Assembly (NCBI GenBank): GCA_000320545.1
Contig: ADNK01001432.1
Coordinates: 1-27,500 of the forward strand
Reading direction: 5' to 3'
Source of the DNA: Bigelowiella natans CCMP2755
Lineage: Eukaryota; Cercozoa; Chlorarachniophyceae
Length of the DNA stretch: 27,500 bases
Numbering within the stretch: position 1 is the first letter of the stretch; each line of letters begins with the position of its first letter. The position numbers and the translations under genes were made by a program. The notes beneath the pieces are model-generated. The model did not search any database, was not told the origin of the DNA, and saw only the letters and a program-made list of their open reading frames with translations. This document shows positions 19,279 to 27,500 of the stretch, piece after piece.

Positions 19279-22236
19279 ATGGAGTATCGGCGCTCCGAAC
19301 AATTGCTGTCTTGCCCAGGATATTTAGGGTGCACTGAGGCTGGCAACACGCAACGATTGACACATCGTAGCTCCCAAAGGAGACCTAGGACTTATCACGC
19401 GATTGGATTATTGATCGCATTTGCCTTCCTTTTTTTCTTCAAGTCAGTTGATCGAATTGACTTATCACCCCCTAATGGACAAGCACCGCGCTTAGCAATC
19501 GCGCCTGTGCATCATCATCATCTCGGTCCGAGGAGCATCCCGCTAGCTTTGAGACGGCAATCTGGTCCCGGGTTTAAAGTAGATATTGGTAAATTTGCAA
19601 GTCATTTTAATCGTATAAAGCTACACAATTTTCCGAGCAGTACTGGCGTCGTTCCCCCTGTGATGGAAAGGAAAAACAACTTAATAATAGCGCCAAATGC
19701 AAATGCCAAAGGCGCACCAGATTCCGAAGTGCCCGGTGAAGACGAGATAAACGAGAAACTAGAAATTGTCGATGTTACAGAAGAGCTATCTTCATCTTTT
19801 ATGCGGTACGCGATGATGACGATACTCTCCCGAGCTCTTCCGGATATGCGTGACGGCCTGAAGCCGGTCCATCGCCGCATATTATATGCAATGCATAAGC
19901 TCGGGCTGCAGCCTGACACACCGTTTAGGAAATGCGCACGTGTCGTTGGCGAGGTATTAGGTAAGTATCACCCGCACGGGGATGTGGCAGTGTACGATGC
20001 AATGGTCCGCATGGCTCAGGACTTCGTCATGTCGAAAACTCTTGTTAACGGGCATGGAAACTTTGGCAGCATGGACAATGACCCCCCTGCAGCAATGCGC
20101 TACACTGAAGCAAAACTTTCCGCCTTTAGCCGAGATTCTCTGCTTCTAGATATTGCAAAGGATACTGTTGATTTTCTTCCCAACTTTGATGAGAGCGAGA
20201 CTGAGCCTGTAGTCCTGCCAGCTCGCGTACCGATTCTTCTGTTGAACGGGGCAAGTGGGATCGCTGTGGGAATGGCGACAAACATACCACCACACAACCT
20301 GGGGGAGCTTGTAGATGGGACGATAGCACTTATAAAGAACCCAAATCTCCCTGAGCCGGAGCTCCTGGAATTGGTGCCTGGGCCCGATTTTCCAACCGGA
20401 GGTGTTATTGTCGGCTCTGACGGCATCTCAAAACTCTATACGACCGGCCATGGATCGGTTGTGGTTCGAGCTGTAATCAACGAAGAAACTATAGAGCTGG
20501 CAAATGGCAGGTCTCGAACGGCGCTTGTCATTTCGGAGCTTCCGTACCTTTCCAATAAAGCTGGGATTGTTGAGAAGATTGCGAAGCTTTGTGACGATAA
20601 GAAGCTGGAGGGGGTATCTAGCATCCGCGATGAATCTGACAGTGAAGGCATGCGCATTGTGCTAGAGCTCAAGAATGACGCTGTGCCCTCAGTTGTGACC
20701 TCAAACCTTTACCAAAAAACCTCTCTACAAACGTCGTTCGCGGGAAACTTTGTTGGTGTGGGAAGCAATGGGCTGGAGCCTATCCGCTTCAATCTTAAAC
20801 AAGCGCTGTTAGAATTCATCAACTTCCGCCATGCCACAATACGTCGAAGGGCCTCTTTCGAGCTTAGCAAAGAGGAGACGCGCGCACATCTCGTGGAGGG
20901 TATGCTCTTGGTGCGCAAGTCAATCGACAAGGTAGTGGATCTCATTATGAAGAGCAAAAACTCAACGGTCGCAAAAGAGGCCCTAATGGCTCCGACCTAT
21001 AATCTTAGCAGCGTACAAGCAGATGCTGTGCTAGCTATGCGCCTTAGCCAACTGACTGGAATGGAAGAGGAAAAGCTGCGCAATGAATATAAACAGCTGC
21101 AAGAGCGGATCGCTGAGCTAAGAGGCTTGCTTGATGACGACACTCAGGTCTCCGCAATGATGCGCAAAGAATTAGAAGAGATAAAATCTAAGCATGCGGT
21201 AGCGAGGAGGACCATGATAGACGAGAATGTCTCAAGCGAATTACATGACGAGACTCGTCACCCGAAAGAACAGGTTGCTGTCATAACCACTCGCAACGGG
21301 TACGTGAAGCGAATGAAGGTGTCCGAGTTTCAATCTCAGAACAGAGGAACAAGCGGCAAAGCCGGCACTCGTCTCTCAGACGGCGACGCTGTGGAGCACT
21401 TCTTTACATGCAGCAGTCATGATACGGTGCTCTTTATCAGCGAGAAAGGAGTTGCGCATACCCGTCGCGCATACGAGATTCCATACGCCTCCCGTATCGC
21501 AAGGGGTACACCCCTTCAGCAGATTCTACCCATCACACCCCAGGATCGCATTAGTGGAATCGTCCCTGTCACTGACTTCAACTGTGATTTAGATTTGATA
21601 ATGCTGACGAGGAAGGGATGGGTCAAGAAGACTCCTCTCAAGGCCTTCTCTCGCATCACAGCAAGAGGGCTGGTTGCCATTAACATCGAGGAGGGGGACC
21701 GTCTTCTAAATGTACACACGTGTTTGGATACTGATTCTATCATTATCGGTACACGTAATGGTTTGTCCCTTCGCTTTAATACCTCCGAACTGCGGCCGAC
21801 GGGAAGGGCTTCACGAGGAGTGACTGCGATTGCACTGAAGGGGGGTGATGAGTTGGTGGATATGGACGTTATTCCTGCCACTAGGGACACTAGTTATCTT
21901 CTCGTTGTCACTAGTGGTGGGTACGGAAAGCGGGTCCAGTTGGACGAATTTAGGGTACAGAAACGGGGCGGTGTAGGCGTGATCGCCATGAAATTCAAGG
22001 CGCAAAAAGCTGGAGAGCCATCAGACACACTGGCAAGCATGCGCGCGTGTGAGGATGGAAACGAAGTAATGCTGATCACCGGACAAGGGACCCTAGTTCG
22101 ACTTCGGGCTGACCAAATATCGTTACAAAAACGATCTGCAACAGGAGTTCTTGTGCAACGATTTGATGGCGAAAATTTTCTTCAAAGTGCAGCCATAGTA
22201 CCAAAAGAATTTGAAGAATCTCCCGCACTTTCCTAG
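19279..22236 (+). CDS. gyrA: DNA gyrase subunit A, cyanobacterial/plastid type
   Basis: A single uninterrupted frame of 985 residues. GyrA cuts and rejoins DNA and, with GyrB, supercoils organellar DNA. The conserved core begins near residue 166 ([14 protein letters not shown], then [14 protein letters not shown]). The catalytic Tyr275 is in AAMRYTE. The quinolone-resistance region reads [10 protein letters not shown], with Val236 where E. coli has Ser83 and Asp240 matching Asp87. The C-terminal beta-pinwheel has [13 protein letters not shown], as in cyanobacterial GyrA, not the QRRGGKG box of E. coli. About 160 extra N-terminal residues carry a basic start, a hydrophobic helix at 41-58 ([16 protein letters not shown]) and a Pro/His/Arg-rich stretch, read here as a targeting leader to a plastid with extra membranes; a mitochondrial role is less likely. 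The ATG at 19279 was chosen because the frame further upstream opens only with TTG. No introns, unlike its neighbours. Confidence 0.95.
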   Translation: MEYRRSEQLLSCPGYLGCTEAGNTQRLTHRSSQRRPRTYHAIGLLIAFAFLFFFKSVDRIDLSPPNGQAPRLAIAPVHHHHLGPRSIPLALRRQSGPGFKVDIGKFASHFNRIKLHNFPSSTGVVPPVMERKNNLIIAPNANAKGAPDSEVPGEDEINEKLEIVDVTEELSSSFMRYAMMTILSRALPDMRDGLKPVHRRILYAMHKLGLQPDTPFRKCARVVGEVLGKYHPHGDVAVYDAMVRMAQDFVMSKTLVNGHGNFGSMDNDPPAAMRYTEAKLSAFSRDSLLLDIAKDTVDFLPNFDESETEPVVLPARVPILLLNGASGIAVGMATNIPPHNLGELVDGTIALIKNPNLPEPELLELVPGPDFPTGGVIVGSDGISKLYTTGHGSVVVRAVINEETIELANGRSRTALVISELPYLSNKAGIVEKIAKLCDDKKLEGVSSIRDESDSEGMRIVLELKNDAVPSVVTSNLYQKTSLQTSFAGNFVGVGSNGLEPIRFNLKQALLEFINFRHATIRRRASFELSKEETRAHLVEGMLLVRKSIDKVVDLIMKSKNSTVAKEALMAPTYNLSSVQADAVLAMRLSQLTGMEEEKLRNEYKQLQERIAELRGLLDDDTQVSAMMRKELEEIKSKHAVARRTMIDENVSSELHDETRHPKEQVAVITTRNGYVKRMKVSEFQSQNRGTSGKAGTRLSDGDAVEHFFTCSSHDTVLFISEKGVAHTRRAYEIPYASRIARGTPLQQILPITPQDRISGIVPVTDFNCDLDLIMLTRKGWVKKTPLKAFSRITARGLVAINIEEGDRLLNVHTCLDTDSIIIGTRNGLSLRFNTSELRPTGRASRGVTAIALKGGDELVDMDVIPATRDTSYLLVVTSGGYGKRVQLDEFRVQKRGGVGVIAMKFKAQKAGEPSDTLASMRACEDGNEVMLITGQGTLVRLRADQISLQKRSATGVLVQRFDGENFLQSAAIVPKEFEESPALS

Positions 22237-23488
22237 CCTTTTTCAAGCATGCGGACCCGTCATTGGGTTTCATTAAGTGTGTTGTTCTTTTTGGTACAAG
22301 TAAATGAAACGGACCATTGAGACGTGCTCACACAACGATCCACAGCATTTCCATGAAAATGCAAGGTTCGATCACACGTAACATGGCGGTCTGCATAAAA
22401 TCTTGCTGCATCGCGCATCGCACACACGCATGTGCACGTCTGTGACGTGCACGCTGCGCATTGAATCTTTCCACTTGCTTTCATGACGTTGAGTGTCCCT
22501 CACTGTGCAATCTAGCAAGTGTGTCTAGCGTGATATAGTGAGTCTCAGCACTGCATGCGCGAACAAGTTGAATTTGTTCAATTGTCACCCTGATGTAGCT
22601 GTGCGAAGCAGGGCTGGAGCGGCTGCACTGTCAGCACCAGCAGCGTGACGTGCATGTTGACGCAACGTGCAATGCCATGCTGGAATGCTGGAATGACAGA
22701 ACCAGAGAACTCCAAGCACCCTCATTGAGAACGTTTGACATTGGATGTTGCGCACATTGCAGTGAACCACCATCAAAGCAATGCAGTTGCAGTCTCACCG
22801 AGCAAAAATCACCTTGCGAGAACTTCGAGAACACGAAGCACCAATGCCAGCATGCACCAGACCAGCAAATCAGAGTGATGATCGGGTGAAATGGTTCCAG
22901 GTGAGGTGCAGTTTGTGGCAGCACCAGAAGCGCCAACTCATCCTGTCCACTGCCTCCCCAAAAACCACCGTGGACAAAAATGAGTGGTTTGTTTCGCATC
23001 ACGGGTTCGTCACTTTCACAAGAACGGGCGAGTGAACAAGCAAATTGGATGCACGCATGACAAGTTCACTGAACGTTGAACGCTGAACATCGACTTCGCA
23101 TTAGTGCAGGATGAAAGGGACCCCTTCTGGCTTTCCCATTGAATGAATGGATGAACATGTCGACTTCATTGGAAAAAGGATCATTGGATGAACGTGCACC
23201 AACTCATCCACATCCCTCCATCAGCAAGAATCAGCAAGAAGAACCGGCAGCAAGTTCCACTCTTGAAACGAATAAAAGGATGCCTTTTCTGTACCTGCGA
23301 CAACAAAGACTAGCGCCGATTCCTGGGACAAATCGCACTTCACAAATGCCAGGCGGCTGAATGCCCACATTCGTAGCTCCGCTGGGAGGTGTAGTGCACA
23401 GCACATAGAGCGCTCGACTGTGACGCCGTCCCGCACTAACTCGCAAAAAAATTAAGTCAGGCGTGCAGTCGCTCGTAGCCTACATCTA
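22237..23488. other. spacer, no supported gene
   Basis: About 22400-22460 is rich in TGCA/GTGCAC words, and 22571-22605 is a copy of the dispersed repeat. Frames at 22631-23002 (-) and 22650-22889 (+) overlap each other, are rich in Cys/His/Trp and show no domain or splice context. The last part should be the promoter of the plus-strand 7TM gene. Confidence 0.5.
22571..22605 (+). repeat. dispersed repeat copy 2
   Basis: Counterpart of 10321-10359, lacking the 4-base TACG insertion of that copy. Confidence 0.6.
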
Positions 23489-24038
23489 ATGCTTCCTGCA
23501 GCTACCACTGTCTTCGATTTAGCAGTCTCAGCTGTGGCGCTTGTGGAGATGCTTCTTGCAGGGTGGGCCCTCGCATCCCATGGTGCCTGCTCCATGACGA
23601 AGAAGAGCAATTTTCTATGGTAAGACAAATAAATATCTTCTCATTGCTTTGTACTGACGACTTGACTTTTATTAGGTTGTCAGTAATCATATCAACATGC
23701 TTTATCATCATCGTGCAAGGCTTCCCGCGAGGATATTTTTCAATCCCATGGCGGGTGTGGCTGGTGTTCTTCGTCATAGCAGGGGTTTGTTTATTCAATT
23801 CGATTGATATATTACGTATTCTAACATGCAATATGTCTTTGCTTAGTGCTCAATTTATATTACGGCGTTGTATTACGTCAAATCGGTGGCAGAATCACTG
23901 TATCTTACTATGACCTGGACCGAGGGTTTTCCAAAGCATGCAGAAATCGCCTTTACAGTAGCTCTGTGGGCTTTAATTACCGCGTTCGTCTCCGGGGGAG
24001 TAGGTTGCAATACATTTCCTCTGCTCATGTATAATATA

Positions 24039-24083
<45 letters not shown>

Positions 24084-24849
24084 TTTCCGACCTCCTTACA
24101 TTATCCTTCTGCTATTTCAAACACCAGCGATGCTAGTAACAAACGAGATAAGATGGAACGGCTACATCCTTTTTCCAGTTGTTGTCCTTACACACCTCTG
24201 GTTCACACCGTACATGATGTACGTGATCCTGGCCCTCCACAGAAAAATATCTGAGCACGTGCATACCCTCAGAGATAACTTCTATGGCTATTCAGTGGAC
24301 ACCCCTATCAAGATGACGACTATAAGTGATTCTCAGGATACAAATGGTCTCTCGGGTCAAACTAAAACGGCTGGACAGAACAACCCGATTACTCCTGCAG
24401 GTGGTTCCAGTGAAAGGAAACTCATGAATGTGTCAAACAAAGAGCTCGCGAGCCCCAAGTCAGCTTCTTCCTACCGTAAAAGTTTGAGATCTAGCAACAC
24501 GGGGGGGGGGCACATATCGAACAGCGTACAGAAGAAAAGCTCTAATAGGAAAGAAACTGCACCACATTACCAGACTGCACGAGCACATGAGCTAAAAAAG
24601 TTTCAAACTGCCAAAATGAAAATACGTATAATATTCGTTGTCTGGACACTCTGCGGGATTATTGTTCCGGTTCTAGCAGCCATCAATGCGATCGTCCTTT
24701 CACAGAGCGAAATGACTGTCACAGAGGACTTAGAAAAAAACTTTGCTGAAGGTGAGTTCAATGCCATAATCGTGCTGGTAGAAATTCTAGGCCCTCTTTT
24801 CAACGGGTTAGTGGTATGGAATTTCGGTGGTCCGTGGCGCTGCAGATGA
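23489..24849 (+). CDS. seven-segment membrane protein, unrecognised family (paralog A)
   Basis: Exons 23489-23619, 23676-23784, 23847-24003 and 24128-24849 give 372 residues. Hydrophobic segments lie at about 8-30, 45-59, 73-92, 110-135, 142-165 and then, after a polar loop of roughly 110 residues, at about 295-325 and 340-362. That is seven in total, with the longest loop between 5 and 6 as in many GPCRs. Motifs shared with the paralog at 25615-27067: TTxFDL at the N-terminus, QGFPRGYFSxPWRVW, YVxSxAESLYL, EIRWNGYILFP, LWFTPYMMYVILAL, FYGYS, and the end NFGGPWRCR. The intron phases (2, 0, 1) and positions equal those of the paralog, which supports the model; the third donor (GTTGCA) was picked for that reason. 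The loop is coded partly by a run of ten G (24501-24510). Family unknown; a receptor role is only a guess from topology. Confidence 0.78.
24042..24077. repeat. (TA)n microsatellite in intron 3 of paralog A
   Basis: TA dinucleotides within intron 24004-24127. Confidence 0.95.
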
Positions 24850-25614
24850 CAGAAACAAAATAGTATATGTACAGGTTGCTTGCTTATTAAAATTTGAATG
24901 ATGGAATGATTCGAATAAAATTATATACAATGCGGTCTTGAAAAGACGAGACATGTAGATTCTTTTCTGTACGCACGCTTCAATGGCCGAAACCTCGCTT
25001 CTGATCTAGTAGTGACGAAATTTATGCGTATCCAACATGATCGACGACGTTGCGCTGATCTGACATAACATCAATCAAGCTTAAGTCTTTACGCTGAGTT
25101 GGACACTTAAGAAGAGACGTATAAAGCGATGAAAGGATACCATCCTCAACTTACTACATGCACATGTGATGTAAGTAATGAATAATTATTAAAACGACAT
25201 GCAGCATACAAATCGCGTGCACTGCACGTCGCAACGAGGAAGTTGTACTTCTATCACGTAATTCCTGTCGATCATGTACAACTTACTAACCCAACAAATG
25301 TTGTCGCCAAACATATGACGGCGTAGATCGAATATGCACATCAAACGCGCGCTGCAAAACAGATTTCGTTCAATTTTACATTTAACATAATAAGTGAATG
25401 CATAACGCTTAATCCAATAACGTAGTACGACCTCAAAAAATAGCACTGCGGTGAATTTTAGATTGGAAATTCAAACTCACATAATAGATACTAAAATTTA
25501 TGATGCTGTGACTCGCATCAGCGACGACAAATTCCACAAACAACTTTTATTTTTCAAAACTACAGCGCCATATTGCCTGGGTACCTGTTTCTATAATTTG
25601 TGTGCAAAGTAACA
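24850..25614. other. spacer between the two convergent 7TM paralogs
   Basis: It holds both 3' ends. The sequence is AT-rich with scattered TGCA/ACGT words; no gene or inverted arm resembling the coding parts is visible. Confidence 0.5.
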
Positions 25615-27067
25615 TCAATGGCCGTGTCTCCCAGTTACATTTCGGCATCGCCATGGTCCTCCAAAGTTCCATACCACAAGGCTATTAAATAGAATCAGAC
25701 AGATTGCCGAGCCGGTGATGATAATGTTGAATCTTCCTTCAGCAAATTCTTTGTCTCTATTCTCGCTTGCTTTTGCACCACTCCCTGATAATGTAATGGC
25801 ATTTATAGCTGAGAAAGCCGGAGCTATAATTCCACAGATTGTCCAGACAACAAACACTATCCGCGTCTTCCTCATTGCGGACTCAAACTTTCTCAACTCA
25901 CGCGACCGAGCGATCTGATAATGTGACTTTGAGACAGCTGCTTTCGGATTCGAACCACGTTTCGTTGGTGCAGATGTACTAGTAGTTGTGTTTCCACTTC
26001 TTTGCCCCGAGTACATGGTGGTGTTACTGCTCCTCGTCATTTTCTTTCCCATCGAAGAACTAGACTTTGGACTACCTGGTGGCAACTGCTGCTGTTGCTG
26101 ATAGCGATTTTTCTCATCCTTGTTCGTCGCGCACATTGGCACATTCCAACTATCTCCCGTCCCATATCTTGATCCAGCTGTGGGAGATATCGGATTATCA
26201 GTACAAGGAGGTGAAGTAACGACTGCTACTGCTGCTTTTGCCAATACTGAGTCATCTTGGGCGTCGAATGATGTCTGGTAGTCGCTTAGCGGTCCCCCAG
26301 TCTCCATTGAATATCCATAGAAGTGAGCACGGAGGGTATGCAGGTGGTCGGCTATTTTGTAGTATAGGGCCAAGATGACGTACATCATGTATGGAGTGAA
26401 CCAGAGGTGTAGAAGGCAGATCGTAGGGAACAGGATGTAGCCGTTCCATCGTATCTCGTCCGTCACCAGAACAGCTGATGTCCGGGGAAAAAAAGAACAA
26501 ATCTTACCATCGCTGGATAGGACAGTTTCTTGGCATAGTATTGCTCTACCTATGGTGGAAGGAACGAATGCAATCAGTACAAGTACGATAGCAACTGTGA
26601 AGGCCAGGTCGATGTGCTTCGGGGTGCGTGCAACCAGGTTTATTGCGAGGTAAAGCGACTCAGCAATGGACCTGACGTACAGCAGGGCTGTACACTACAA
26701 AATGCACTGTCCACAACAGTACCAAAAGGTTCAGTGTTTTTGAAGTCACATTGCTGCTGCTTTGTGCAGTGTACCCCCATTGCAGCGAAGAATGCGTTCC
26801 ACACCCGCCATGGTAGTGAGAAGTAGCCTCGAGGAAATCCCTGCATCACGACGATGAAGGTCGTGGACAGAAGAATAGATAACCTGGATGCCATCATAAC
26901 CAGTAATCTCACGAATGTACAATCGTTAGACAGGTAGTCAACCAAAGAAAGATGTTCTTCTTTCTCACTGGGCCCTTCGAACGGAGTGATGAAGCTGCGT
27001 AGAGCAGCTGGATCAGCGCGACGGCCGAAACCGATAAATCGAAGATAGTTGTGGCCTCAGGCAACAT
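25615..27067 (-). CDS. seven-segment membrane protein, unrecognised family (paralog B)
   Basis: Exons 26943-27067, 26775-26883, 26550-26694 and 25615-26474 give 412 residues. The layout equals paralog A: MLPEATTIFDLSVSAVALI, then STTFIVVMQGFPRGYFSLPW, then SIAESLYL, then DEIRWNGYILFP and HLWFTPYMMYVILALYYK, a long loop, IVFVVWTICGIIAPAFSAIN, and NSLVVWNFGGPWRCR. The loop between segments 5 and 6 is about 145 residues, longer than in A, and low in complexity (Ser/Thr/Gly, a short poly-Gln). The C-terminus runs eight residues past that of A and contains NVT. Exon 2 is exactly 109 nt in both genes; exon 3 is 12 nt shorter here. Introns are short (59, 80 and 75 nt). The first donor is GTTGAC, weaker than the GTAAGA in A. 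Function unknown. Confidence 0.8.
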
Positions 27068-27500
27068 TTTTTCGAGCAAAGCTCCGCTGCTTTAAACTGC
27101 CGCTTGGAAATCAGAGCGTGCAAACGGCAAAAAATTCAAAGGCTGCGTTCTGTTCCGCGAAGAAGGAAGTAATATTCAGCCCAGTTTTTCTTTTAAACCC
27201 TAGTCTCGGTCGCAGAACGGGCGTATTCACCCCTGACTACGGTGCTGAGCACGTTTGAGGAGAAACATGATCTAAACTGAGCCAACATGATGCACCGAGC
27301 TGCTGCGCTTGCGTAGTGCTCGATTGGGGTATCTGTGATCTTGGACTGCTAGTCGGCGGAAATTCACTTCGTTTGCATATCTCAAACCAGATCAAAATAT
27401 ATCGGGAAGACATCCATATCACTCTTATCGTCCAGGAATAATTGAAATATCATGTCGCAGGCACAAAACATAGGGCACTTTCCTAGTTTCCCCCCATTCC
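27068..27500. other. upstream region of paralog B to the window edge
   Basis: It should contain the promoter of the minus-strand 7TM gene. A hairpin-like or coding signal was not seen. Confidence 0.4.

Noticed and set aside
22366-22385. GGTTCGATC string like a tRNA T-loop
   Set aside because: No matching acceptor stem, D-arm or anticodon arm at the proper distance on either strand.
22631-23002. 123-codon minus-strand frame with a FVHGGFWGG string resembling a hydrolase oxyanion loop
   Set aside because: No nucleophile elbow or other hydrolase motif follows, composition is odd (many Cys/His/Trp), and a plus-strand frame overlaps it.

Overview
The window is nuclear DNA of a eukaryote that very probably has, or once had, a plastid. 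The genes are split by short GT-AG introns (about 52 to 370 nt) and separated by microsatellite-rich spacers. The set includes eukaryote-only proteins (a DP partner of E2F, the nucleolar Cgr1/CCDC86 protein, a MAPEG membrane protein). It also includes two proteins of cyanobacterial/plastid ancestry (a cyanobacterial-type GyrA and a DUF1350 hydrolase). Both have an N-terminal hydrophobic segment followed by a basic, Ser/Arg-rich stretch, which suggests bipartite targeting to a complex (secondary) plastid. The species cannot be named from the sequence; a microalga with a secondary plastid (for example a chlorarachniophyte or an ochrophyte) is an inference.

Layout. 1-1370: microsatellites and G tracts, no gene seen. 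1371-2266 (-): a tentative small multi-exon gene. 3179-3831 (+): CGR1, three exons. 4383-6890 (-): DUF1350 alpha/beta hydrolase, twelve exons with all splice phases consistent. 7244-10023 (+): lipase class 3 protein, six exons, divergent from the DUF1350 gene. 10024-11666: spacer. 11667-13526 (-): DP transcription factor, three exons. 13527-14858: divergent promoter region with a perfect palindromic E2F site and two more E2F-like sites. 14859-15919 (+): MAPEG protein, three exons. 15920-17122: spacer rich in short palindromic words. 17123-18632 (-): predicted type I membrane protein with a cytosolic WW-like domain, five exons. 19279-22236 (+): gyrA, a single uninterrupted exon. 22237-23488: spacer. 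23489-24849 (+) and 25615-27067 (-): two convergent paralogs of an unrecognised protein with seven predicted membrane segments, with identical intron positions and phases.

How the parts relate. The genes are not an operon and mostly serve separate processes: ribosome biogenesis (CGR1), plastid DNA topology (gyrA), lipid hydrolysis (lipase, possibly the DUF1350 protein), cell-cycle transcription (DP) and membrane chemistry or signalling (MAPEG, WW-TM, 7TM pair). The E2F sites upstream of DP suggest autoregulation. The most novel content is the seven-segment family with long variable loops and conserved aromatic/Pro/Gly motifs; the WW-domain membrane protein is second. All multi-exon models were built by hand from splice signals, reading phase and remembered family motifs, without any database search.
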